Assembly (NCBI RefSeq): GCF_016920785.2
Contig: NW_024609857.1
Coordinates: 74,026,252 to 74,090,251 of the forward strand
Length of the DNA: 64,000 nucleotides
Direction: 5' to 3'
Source of the DNA: Ixodes scapularis
Lineage: Eukaryota > Arthropoda > Arachnida > Ixodida > Ixodidae
Position numbers and translations under genes: made by a program. Each line of letters opens with the position of its first letter. The first letter of the stretch is position 1. Positions 23,501-35,500 of this stretch are shown here, one piece after another. The notes under the pieces were generated by a model that did no database searches, had not been told where the DNA came from, and saw only the letters and a list, made by a program, of their open reading frames with translations.

Positions 23501-26500
23501 TCGAATAAATATTGGACTTCATTTATGACAATGCCTATTTCTGCCTGTACTCTACATAGGCTTGATCCAAGACATTCCTTGGGCTGTTTCCTTCTCGAGC
23601 ACTTCACATAGCTTGCAGTGAATTTACCCCCAGGGAGGCAGAGACTCCCTGTTCCACCAAAACCTGCACCAGGCATTTTTTTTTTTTTTGTAAGTTAGTT
23701 TTTTTAGTGCATGCATGCATGCATGTTTTTGGGGTCCTTACTATAATCAGTGACAGGTCAAGAATTCAGGGGAAGCTGCTCCCACCTTTTTCTACTTCAA
23801 CAGAGCAAATGCTAGAGAGAAGGTGACCTACTCTCCAGCGTTCTCTAAGTGAAAAGGGGTGGGACCATTTATGGCCTCTTATAGAGACTCACCTTTTTCG
23901 CATGGGCACACAGGTGCCATGCAATGTCGCACAGTTCCTTTGGCAGGGTGGGGCACCCTGTGCTCCACTTTTGGCTTAATTGAGATTGTTCACTTTGTTC
24001 ACACTACTCTGAAAACTGTGAATGGGAGCTTGATTCTTTCCAAGGTTGTCCTAGTGCGTGAGCATCCATGCAACATTTGTGTGAGCTGCATTTTTTAGCA
24101 AAAATAGCAGCCCACGCTATTTCGATTCATTGGGTCTCTGAACGTGATTTGGCTTTTGTTGCTAGATGGGACTGAAGATACAGATGTGACTTGTTGGGGT
24201 AGGAAACATATGTTCTTGAGGAGCATTATAGTCTTCCTTGCTGATGTGGCACTCCGGCCCACGATTTCATTTATCATCCTGCCCAAGGCTGGTTTCCCAA
24301 CTGCCTGCTAAAATGCTTTGCACACCAGCTGTGCAGCAGTTATGGCTAGAAGTCACAGTTGCCCGGCTTTGTCATGTTTGACAATTTTATTTATTTCCCG
24401 AAATATAATCTGTTGCGAGCTTGTAACTTCATTCAATCTACCATATTTACTCAAAACTTTTCCGCCGCTTGTGAACTTTTTCATGTAGCGTATTATATTA
24501 GTCTATTGAGTGAGCCTAGAAAATTACAAGGTGCAAAAAGTATTTGTTCCTCAGTGTAAACCTACACTGGATTCCGGACTTTTGAAACATCATGCTCACT
24601 GTTGGTGTGTAGACATAATTTTTGGCTAAGCATTTCTCTGGCTAGGCTTCTGCATTTGTAATCTTGGCTATGTCTCTGCCTTGCAAAAAAATAGACATTT
24701 GGAAACTACTCAGAGTGCCGTGAAAATTACTCGAAAAGCACGGTATCGTGGTAATAAAAGGATTATACTCCATTTTATTTTAGCTCGGCGAATGGTAAAA
24801 GTTACAATCTCGTTAAGCCAATTGGAGCATCGATGTGAGACACATGGCAATGTACCATAGATTGGCACTCCCTCCGTGAAGAGCTTTTGCATGCTTTGCC
24901 ACTCAATCGCTTTATTTGTCTCTCGCGTTCTGTAGCTTTCATCATTAGCCAAGAAGTATAGCAGACACCGTTGAAATGGTTTATAGTGGACGTCTGCTAA
25001 ACTCCTTGGCAAAGGTAGGAGCAGACATCATTGAAACGGAGTATCCCAGGTAAAAATCAGTGCACATTATGGAACTGGTTCCAGCTGGAAATGAGACAAT
25101 CCAGCTGGGTCTATCTGGAAATGAGACGATCCAGCTGGATCCAGCTAAGACCAGTTTTATAATCTATCTGTAAGTGGACTGATTTACACCTGGACAGCAG
25201 ACACCTGCTACTCTTTAGCAAAGGGCAAGAGAAGACATCATTGAAATAAATTATAGCAGACGTCTGCTATACTACTTTGCAAAGTGTAGAAGCGGACGTC
25301 CTTGAAAGGCAGCATAGCAGACGTCGTCGAGCCTACTTTGCGGCTACTCCGGCTCAATCAAGTCGGGTCGTGACTGTGTGGCATCCTTCCACGCAGGCGG
25401 TACTGGGTGCCGGAGACCACCCGCTGGCGCCCACAGCGGCGGTGTACATGGAGACGACGGAAGGCCCGGTGGAGGTGATGGAGGAGGAGGAGACGGTGAT
25501 CACCAAGGAGCGGCTGCGGGTGGTGGCCGTCCAGGTGTTCATCCCGTTCCTGACGGCAGGCTTCGGCACGGTCGGGGCGGGCCTGGTGCTGGACGTGGTC
25601 CAGAGGTGGCCCGCCTTCGTCCACATCTCGGAGCTCTTCATCCTTGTTCCGGCCCTGCTCGGGCTCAAGGTTAGCCTCCCGGACCACCCGGCACCCTTTC
25701 CAAACACAGCGGCATTTCTGAGCGAACCCTGTGCATTTTCGCGTCTGTGGCTCGGTTCGTAGCCAACAGAGAAAGGGACATGCATCTGTTATATACCTCC
25801 TTTAATTATGCTTAAGTGGGGAATAATGCGTCGAATGGGATGTCACAAATAAAAATAACAGATGAATGTGAAACTGAAAATGAATGTGTAGTAAGGCATA
25901 CTTGTGCCTTCAAACTTGAAAAGAAATGTACCGGCATCTTGCGCCGGCGAGAGAATAACTGTAACGAAGCAGCTCATTGCGCTGCTTTTGCACAAGTGGT
26001 ACGTTCAAGACTGTTCCAAACCAGAACACAAAATGAAGGCGGAGAATGGGCTGAAACTTTTCAGAAGTGCACGATTGAGAAAAGAAAGAAACGGCTCGAG
26101 CGGGGTTCAAACCCCGTTTCTCCGCGAGCTGGACATCCCTTTATCTTTTGTCTGCCTGTAACAAATGTAAGTATGTGCACTATGTGCCACTGGGAGTTCT
26201 GAATTGTTTTTGTGCCTCTATGCCTCGACTACTGGGCCCATTCTCGGCTGTCTTTGAATGGTTGCAAAGAAAAGTCCCCGCCGGTCTTCCTTTGGATCCA
26301 GTTCGTGGGTTTGTCATTTTGTTTAGTTCTTTTTGTTTGTGTGTGACGAGTCTGGGGCGGCTACTAAATGATCTGGACGTCAGATAAGGTTGTGAATGTA
26401 AACATTGCCTCCTTGATGTTTTTTGACCGGTGCAAACAAACAAACAAAGCTTCCGACACACCGAGCAAAAGTCTGCGTCGAAGTCAAACGCACATTTTCC

Positions 26501-29500
26501 TCCACCAGATCTTGTGCAGTCGACTCCAATTTTCATAACTTCATCTTAATGCATTCAAAACTCGTTTCGTGTGTTTAAGTAATGTGAAATAAATCATGCG
26601 TTCGGTGACATTTAGCACGGCACTACTAAGCAAACGTTACGTATGGCGAGGTGGTTAAGTTGTGTTTTGAAGTTGTTGTTGTTTTTTTTATTGCCAATCA
26701 CTTAATGGGGGGGACACGTCCTAGAAAAAACAATTTCTTTGGCATCGGTTCACTGATGCTAAAGAAAAGGTAGAGGTTGGAGTACCTTGAACAGAACTTT
26801 TCTCCATTCCACTTTTGGCATAAATTGTACCTTAGGAAAACTATTGTTTTGTTATTAGGTAACTTGGATTCATTTTTATGAGTTTTTCTAGGATGAAATT
26901 TTAAGGGGAAGATAGTATGAGCTTCTATTTTTTATTTTTATCATTTTTTATGCTCAAGAACTAAAATTTTGGGCAAAGAATGGGAATCTCAAAAACAGTA
27001 TTTTTGTTTATGTGGCTTTTTTGTCATGAAAGATGGTATGATATAGAAATATAGCTCCATAGCTATCTGGTCTGAACTGCCCTAGAGCAATATAACAGGT
27101 GAAAACGACATATTTATAAGTAATTTCAAAACGATAGTTTTCCTGTGCGGACACACCCACTTTCATCTTTGAACATTTTCACTTTTTTTTTTGTACTTCA
27201 CGCAGGTTAACAAAATTTGGCAGAATGTTATTAACAGAAACAAGCCCTCTAAATGTCACCTAAATCAGACAAGTGGTTCAAACATTCACTTTTTTAGAAA
27301 GTGTCTCCCCTTAAAAAATTTGGTTATAAAAATTGCATCAATTGGCAATTGCACAACACCTGTTATCTGAAAAAATATGCGATGCGGGCTGCAAGTGAGG
27401 TAATAAATTTTTTATCGCCACTTTCTATCACCTTTTAGGCTGAACCTCCCAAGTCCAAACTTTGGTCAGTTGTTTGCGGTGGCAAGTTTGGCAGGAGCTG
27501 TCAAAGTAGTAGTGCAGTTGATATTTTGATGGCAAACGTCAAAATTATACGAAAAGCATTTTTTACCTCTTTGGGAGGTTGCATCACAAACGTCAAAATA
27601 ATAGTCAAATTTTTTTTGTCAGGGAATGTCGAAATAGTTGCTGCCAGAACAAATGCATATTTTTAATACAGAATGGGATTTATCAGCTGAATTCCTCCGA
27701 AAAAACCATCACGTTGCAGCGTTACCTTCCAGCGTCAGATTCCAGTGTTACATTTTACACCGCAATGTCACGTGACATTGGCTGATGTCATAGAGTCATG
27801 TGACCTCCCGATGGCGTTGACTTCCCGACAGCATATGCCCAGCTCATTTGCAACATTTTCTTCACTCTCCGGTCTTTGTCGGTATCATCGAGCTCGCGTG
27901 ATCTTGTTTTTCTGTGTCGGAGGCACCCCGAAACGCGCCTTCCGTCCGATTGACGCAAAGTGGTTGCGGCTTCCTCGCCGACGCAGGGAAATCTGGAGAT
28001 GACCCTGGCGGCGCGGCTGTCCACCCAAGCCAACCTAGGCAACATGGACACGGGGGCCGAGCAGCTGGCCATGACCACCGGCAACATGGCCCTCATTCAG
28101 GTCGGTCTCCTTGGCTTCCCGGAATGCGTCTCTGATTGGTGCGTTTTCCTCGTCTTCAAAAGTGGTCGCTTAATTTCTGCCCAAATACGTCACGGATGCG
28201 TCGTGCGGTCGCCCGCCGCGATCTTCAGCTCGACAGTTCGCGGAAGCTGCGGCAGCCGGGGATTGGAGCGGCGCGACGGCGGCGATGCTTGTGTTTGCTT
28301 GCGCCTTCTGCCGTAATGTCTACCTGCCATGACGTCGTTTGTTGCCACTTCGGGACCAGTTTTGTTTCTCAGACGGCATAGGACGCCGACCACACCAGTC
28401 GAAGACGCGTTCCAGGCACTGTGGTTCAACGGGACTGGCATTTGGGAAACGGAGTGTACGAACCTGGGACGTGTCGACAATGTTCCGGGTCGATTGAAGC
28501 ACGCAGCAGTAAAAGATGGTAGTATGGTGGTGTTGTAATTCCTATTCTTGTTCGTACGCTCGGAAACTTAAAAAATATGCACCCCCAACTTTGAAGCATC
28601 TATTTTCTTTTTATACTATACCAGGGTGTCTAGTGACCGGGAAAACCGGGAATTGTCAGGGAAATTTTAATTACCGGGAAAAATCAGGGATATTGTCAAA
28701 AAGTGAGCCTTGTCAGGGAAAATGAGCTGTAAATGCCATCGAGTTTTTTGAGCAAAGGCTTGACAACTTGGGGGCAGAAAAATAGGCAATTCATTCTGTT
28801 TAGAGTGGAGCGCGGGCTCTGCTCACTTGATGTAGAGTATGCTACTTGATGCAAAGGGAAGAGCCGACAAATCCAGTCCAAGCCTTGGATTGGATTGAAT
28901 TGAAGGCGCGACACTAGGCTAGATTCAGTTAAAGCTACTAGATTTAGTAACAAATGGGAAAGTCTCAGACCGTAATTTAATCCAAACCTTAAGCCAAAAG
29001 TGTGCATCTGGTGGCCATGCTGCCATTCAGTTATTGACATGTGTGATTGAACGTCGGGTTTCATCGCGTTTCCGGAAGTGGCCTCTTCGCTGACGATGTC
29101 GGCGGCAAGAAAGTGCTCGTTTCTCCGTGGTGGTGAACTCGAATATTTCGAAATATGAAAGTTGGATTAAGCCCGTGCAAAATGATCCTTAATGTGCTCA
29201 ATGCTCAATGCCTTATGTTGTAATGGTCTTATATACTTAACTGCCTCTACAGTGGTCAGGGAATTCCACCTGAAATTGTCAGGGAAAACCTGGAAAAGTC
29301 AGGGAATTTCAAAATAACGGATTGCTAGACACCCTGTATACTTCTTTACCTCGCCTGCTAATTATATTTTACACCATAAACTAATGTCTGATCTTGGAAA
29401 CTCTTTAACCACCCTACTAAAGTTCCAAATGGAACTTTAGTTTATTTATTTTAAAAAGTCAAAATTATGTTTTTCTGCTTGTGCTGAATACGTGATAAAC

Positions 29501-32500
29501 GACGCAATATGCCATTTTTATTATTAATCAACCTCAATGTGTAGCTGAGAACAGTCCAAGGACACTCGCAATTGACTGCATGAGGCAAAGTGGTTCGTTG
29601 ATATTCTTCGGCAAGAGTGACCTCCTTTGATTTTTCACAATATTCTCTGCGGCGCTAAATGGGCACTCAAACAGTGTTGAAGTGGCCGGGATACATGTAA
29701 CCTTTTGAGCTTGTCTGGAGTTACAAATCCTGCCCCTACAGTTTACTTTAGGTTAAAATTTCACCTAAATTTTGTTTTTCATACAGGTGTTCTCGGTTAC
29801 ATCTGCGTGGTGACAGCGTTTAACTCTTTCTTTTTGTTTATCAGAATTTTACCGATTAAGTGGTTAAACAAATTAATCGCGATATAAACATTAATTGATT
29901 CATCGGTAGGTTAAGCTATCAAATTCCCAGGCCTAATTTTTATATAAAAAGTGAAAGCCGTTTACAAATCCCTGTAACGCCGAATTGGAGCGCAGCTCTT
30001 GAGGAGGAGGAGTGAAGGGTACTGAGGGGAGGGTAGACCCCTCCTCCTCCCCTCATTCTTTAATATGCTCCGGGGGGGGGGGCGGTCACGTGACCTCGGG
30101 GGGGGGGGGGGGTGTCACGTGACTTCGGGGAGGGGGTCACGTGACCTCGGGGGGTCACGTGATCTCAGAGGGGTCACGTGACCTGGGGGTCACGTGGGGG
30201 TCACCTTGGGGTCACGTGACCTTGAGATGACCTTGGGGAGGAGACCACGTGACCTCGGGGATCACGTGACCTCAGAGGGGTCACGTGACTTGGGGGTCAC
30301 GTGACCTTCAAAGGGTCACGTGGGGTCTTGGGGTCACATGACCTTGAGATGACCTTGGGAGGGGTCACGTGACCTCGAGGGGTCACGTGACCTTGGGAGT
30401 CACGTGGGGTCACGTGACCTTGAGATGACCTTGGGAGGGGTCACGTGACCTTGGGGGTCACGTGACCTTGGGATGACCTTGGTTACGGCGACGGCGACGC
30501 CGCTCAAGCCGGGAACGGGCCCCTAAGAGCTGCGCTCTAATAAATAAATTACAACTCGCGGGGTAGCCCAATGTGGGTGTCGATGAAATCAAGAGCATGA
30601 ATAAAGAAGTAATTCTTTAGGTCAGTTACCAAGTAAAACAGTGAATTGCAGCTGTGGCGCTCTGCCGCTTTGTGCAGACCAAGATGTTTCTGATGTAGGC
30701 CTCTATTTGTAAAGAGTGCCAGGCCTGTTTGAAAAGTGCTTGTGAGAGCAATAATTACAAGCAAAGAGTGATGCCACTGAGTAACCACTGTACTGAAATA
30801 ATGGTACATTTCTCAACATCACTATGAGCTAATTATAGGACATACCCCATGTCCTATAATTAACTCATCGCTAAAGAAGAGTTGCAGAAGTGTTTCCTCC
30901 CTCTCTTGCATACTTTTGTCACCAATCAAATACACTTTAGTTATACTTCAAACCCCACCACGAGTGTTTGCCATCAGCGCAATCTCAGTCTGTAAAATAC
31001 GACCTTGAGCAAAATACTGCACAACTTGCGACCATCCACTTTAAAATCACAGCAATGCTGGCAGGTTGTGCCCAGCAAGGCTTGCTATTCTTAGACACAC
31101 CGTTTTTAATCCCAAACCTTTCACCACACTGGTTGTCGTTGCTGCAGTGAAAAAGCAGATTCCCGTATACTGCACATTCTTTCTTGCGATCCTGGACACG
31201 GCAGCTGGTGTTTGTCATGTCTTGCACAAGGCTTAGCTCTGCTCATTTCAGAAGTCAGTTCTGATCAAAATGATGTTTGTATGTTCCTATAGCATGCTCG
31301 TCTCATTGAATGGTTCCAGTGCCAGGCGACAGTGGTGGCCTTCCTGGCCTCGCTGTTTGCAGTGCTCATGGGCTACGTCACCGAAAGCCGCTTCGACACC
31401 GGCAATGCAGTGCTGCTCTGCGCCAGCAGTATGGTGACCGCCAGTGTGGCCAGCCTCCTTCTCGGTGAGCCGCCGGTCTTCGTTTCTCTTTTGGTGGCTG
31501 GCAATTTTGGCCTTAAAAAGTAGTTCTCAAGTGTAGAAAATGCAAACAGAGTTTCAGCTTGGGCGTTAGCCCTTGGTGTCCGGTACCAGGCACGTAGCCA
31601 GGGGTGTTCAGGTGTGGTTCTTCTGTCCAAAATTTTAATTTATTATATATATACAGTCGCCGACCGATTATTCGGACCTAGCAGGAACCGAAAAAGCGTC
31701 CGAATAATTGAGCAGTCCGAAAAATCAGCAGAGTGAAAAACTTGCCTTTATTGCTTCAAAGTGGGCTTAAAAAAGCCATAAATAGTGCCTTGCTTCGGGT
31801 TATGCCAGTGTGTCTTGTTTTAGGTTACGCCTCCGTTTGCGTTTGGCAACTTTCTGTTAGCTTGAGAGTCGCTGCCTTCTTTTCTAGCGTTATGGTCAAT
31901 ACTTTCTGCGATTCCTCACAACACATTGCGGCGGCGGAAGAACAGATGGTCAATGACGTCTAAGCCAGCATAGTCCGAAAACACAATTCACCAAAACGAG
32001 GTCGAGATGAGGCGCAAGTCCACGACTGCAATGGCAAACTAACAAAGCAAAATGGTGACACCAATGATGATGATAGTGATGCACAGCTAGGAAAAAAAAA
32101 CAAAAAAACATACAGCGCCACCTTGCGGTAGGACTTAGCAGTACTCAATGAAGCCTGCCAAACCAAGCCAATCCATGTGCAGCCAACATAGAATTCAAAA
32201 TGGCCGCTTCCGCTGATCGCTCGCGACAATTTTGTCCGAAATATTAAACGTTTGGAGTTCAAGCTGTCTGAAACATCGGTCGTCAATATGCACTACTTCT
32301 ATCGGGTAGATCATGGTTCCTCCTTTAAGTTTGAAATATTAAGCAAGTCTGAATTATCGGCGTCCGAAAAATCGGTCGGCGACTGTAATATCATTTCTAG
32401 TACCGGTTTTAGGGTTCTTACATGTTTTGGATATGCTCATGTTTTGTCCTGCTAAAATAAAATCGGTCATTTGTTTTGGATGAAACTTTGAGTGGGGTTT

Positions 32501-35500
32501 CCTTCGGTACAATAAAAAAAACTACCATATTTGCACAAAGATAACGTGACCACGAATATAACACGAGGGCAGGTTTCGGTGCCCTTAAAAAGAAAAAAAT
32601 ATTACTATTATAGCGCGAACCGAGGCGCGTCAATTTCTCGTACTCGGGGGCATAGCAGAAGTGAAAAGTCAATGGAAATAGAAGAAATATCAGTTCATGT
32701 TTTGACTGCACTCATCCTCACTGCTCATGTCCTTCCGTTTACAATCCACTTGGCGACTACGCAGATAAGGGCACTTCCTTGTCTGGTAGTTCTTTTTTTC
32801 TTCCTCGGCAGCCCACAATCCAAACAAGGCAGGAAGCAGAAGTACCAACACACAAACACCAGACCACTCTGGAGCAGAAACTAAATAATGCGCAGACAGA
32901 AAAAAGACTGCTGAACCCGATACACGATCACACATCTTGGTCTGGTCCCTCTGCATAAACAAATGCCTCGTGTTGCACGATTTTGAAACGTGGTCAGTGA
33001 TCTTGGCTTGGCTTGTGCTGACTTGACTTGGCCCGGCTTGGCTTGGCTCAAATTGGCCAGTGCCCGCATTCCCGCATGGCCCGCGCACGCTGAGTTTCTG
33101 CGGCGTGCGTTTGTTGTACAAACACAAAAGCGATAAAAATGCTTTTTTATGTTTTTTATTTAGCCCTCCACGTGGCCCAATAGCTAATAAATTCCCTTCC
33201 ACACCCCCACTTCTTTTCCCACCGGTTCTTTTGCATTGAGCCGGAGGGATGGCTTTCTCCTCTGGCTTTCTCCAGACTCGCGCGCCTCGTGGCTGAACTC
33301 AATTCCGAATATAACACGAGGTGCGTTTTGGAGCACGTAATTTCGAAAAAAAAACTCGCGTTATATTCGTGCAAATACGGTATATGGTTTCTTCTTTTTG
33401 ATGTCCTTCTAGGTCTAGACTGCCTCTGTGGCTTCAATGTTCCGTTTCAGCCTCCCTAATGCAAAAAGGAAGGTTTGAACCCCGGTTGGTCTCTTTGCCA
33501 AGGTGTCCTTAAGGCGTTGTTGATAGCTAGGGTTCTGTGTTTGCGGTAAATACCAATAAACCCCAAAAATTGACTCCTGATTCGGTTTGATCAAAGTTGG
33601 GAAAAACCGAAAACCCGCGATTGAGGCTGTCCTGTGTAAAGAGAACAGAAGCTCCACGGAGAGGAAATATTCATGTGCAGCTTCATTTTATGTTTTGACC
33701 CGGAACACCAACCATAATGAACTGTGTACAATGCTGCTTCTTGCTTCGGAAGCACTCGTCTGATTTCTTTGTCTTATCGGCACGAGGAAGTTTTTCAAGT
33801 TTTTTGTTTCGAAAAACGTCCTCGAACCCCGGAGGTTGAGGGATCCCAACCTCACATAAACCCCGGTATTTCGGCCGACACCTTGATACCTAAAACCTCC
33901 GAATCGGTGGGAAGAAATATACCCAGGAAATGCAAAACTCTATGTATATGCTCGGTTGTCTTGCAGTGCAAAACTGCAATATTTCTTTTTTTCTCTAGGT
34001 CCAGCGCGTCATCTCACACTTTGTTTCACTGCGCCTCATGCATGTGTGCAGGGTCCCTGATGGTCGGGGTGGTGATCTTCTCGCGCAAGTGCCACCTGAA
34101 CCCAGACAACATTGCGACACCCATTGCGGCTTCCCTGGGCGACCTCACCACCCTGGCTCTGCTGGCCGGAGTCAGTAGCCTCCTCTTCAACACCATGGGT
34201 GAGCACGCCACCGATCACAGTTACTTTGGTCAAACGTCCATTCACCTCTAGAGTAAAGAATCTCAACCGCCAACATTTTGGGGATCCCTTCTGGATCGGC
34301 AGAGGTGACAGGGGACCCCATCCACCGTGGTGGAGGGTGGGAAGGACTACGACGATGAAAGGATGAATGAAGGAAACTAAATCCGTGCAAACCAACTTTG
34401 AGGCTCTAAAACGGAAAATAATCAACCATACTCTCTCGGCGCACAGGGTTTGGTCTGTTCAGCTTTGTGAGACAGCCAGCATCAATACAAGAAAATAATA
34501 ATAATTATTGAATGGCTCGACGGTTGAGGGCTTCAGGCACTGTAATTTCCCAAGGAGGTCTCTGGGGACTTTGAAGGGTCTGCAGACCTCCATTTGAGAA
34601 CGGCTGATCTAAACCAAAGTGCCCGTCGCCCATCTACAGATCTCGAGGTCGCGGGTTAGAATCCCAGCCGAGGTGCCCGTAATCTGACGGGGGATTACTG
34701 TGGACCAGGCCGAGCTTTTGGTTGCTATTCAAAAAGACCCCCAGGTGGTCGAAATTATTCCTCAGTCCTTCGTGGGGCATGCCAGATGATCTTTGATGGT
34801 TTGGCACAAAAAAACCCAAAATTTGACTTTGACTTCAGTCGATTGTCGTGTGGAATTCAACCTGGACACTTGTCAATTGTCATTTCGCAATGCCAGCATT
34901 TGGCCCCAGACCCCGAGTAGTATTGAGTAAAGTTGCGTGCAACATTGTTTGTTATTTAGAGGGTCAAAGGGCAGCCAAACCACTCCTACTGGTTGTTAGT
35001 AGGGGCTGCAAATATTCTAAATTTCAAGAATGAATATTATAATATTTTCGATATACAGCTCATATTCGATTTAATCGTAACTTATCAGTACCGTAAAACA
35101 CCCAGTCTGCACGTTTTTCGGTGGATGGCACTAACGCAATGTACAGTAGAGCCTCATTCATATGTTCCCGGCTGATAAAGTTTCTCAGCTGTGGCATTCA
35201 TGCATGCCTGTCTGGTACAAGTCCCATAGGGATATATTTGTCAGCTTCCAGCTTGTTGTGTTTGTATTGTGGTTCTTATGTCCAAAACCCGACACAGCTG
35301 ATACGAAGCATTGAACAGCTCGGCCGCAGCCACCTGAAACCAAAGAATATCAATCTAAAACTAAATGTGTGTTATTTCGACCACGAAACAGACAAGTACC
35401 TAATTTGCTTCAAATAACTTTAGGGTCTTCAACACTTCAAGTGGTAAAGTCGGTAAAAATATTGGGCGTTTATTTCACTGAATCGTTGTCATGGAATGAG

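Larger units (their letters stand above)
19566..25396 (+). other. SLC41 intron 2
   Basis: A 5831-nt intron (GTGTGC...ACGCAG). It holds a pogo-like element (20178-21128), two further MITEs (22484-22640, 22761-22934), a small hairpin MITE (23745-23870) and a 57-bp tandem repeat against the 3' end. 19566-20170, 21130-22480 and 23875-24930 show no gene. Confidence 0.75.
28101..31319 (+). other. SLC41 intron 4
   Basis: A 3219-nt intron (GTCGGT...TTCCAG). It contains a hAT-like element (28622-29336) and the TIR element with an E-box minisatellite (29985-30541). 28101-28620 is GC-rich near exon 4, and 30542-31319 shows nothing recognisable. Confidence 0.75.
31465..34051 (+). other. SLC41 intron 5
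   Basis: A 2587-nt intron (GTGAGC...GTGCAG) filled mainly by two TIR elements (31654-32385 and 32523-33382). 33383-34051 shows nothing identifiable beyond a T/C-rich 3' end. Confidence 0.75.

Noticed and set aside
25354..25785. 143-codon minus-strand open frame
   Set aside because: It is the antisense shadow of GC-rich exon 3.
26092..26130. Possible tRNA gene (GCGGGGTTCAAACCCCG)
   Set aside because: Only a T-arm-like hairpin is present; no acceptor, D or anticodon arm can be built.
30086..30480. Regularly spaced repeat considered as a CRISPR array
   Set aside because: Units are contiguous and degenerate with no unique spacers, and the sequence is eukaryotic.
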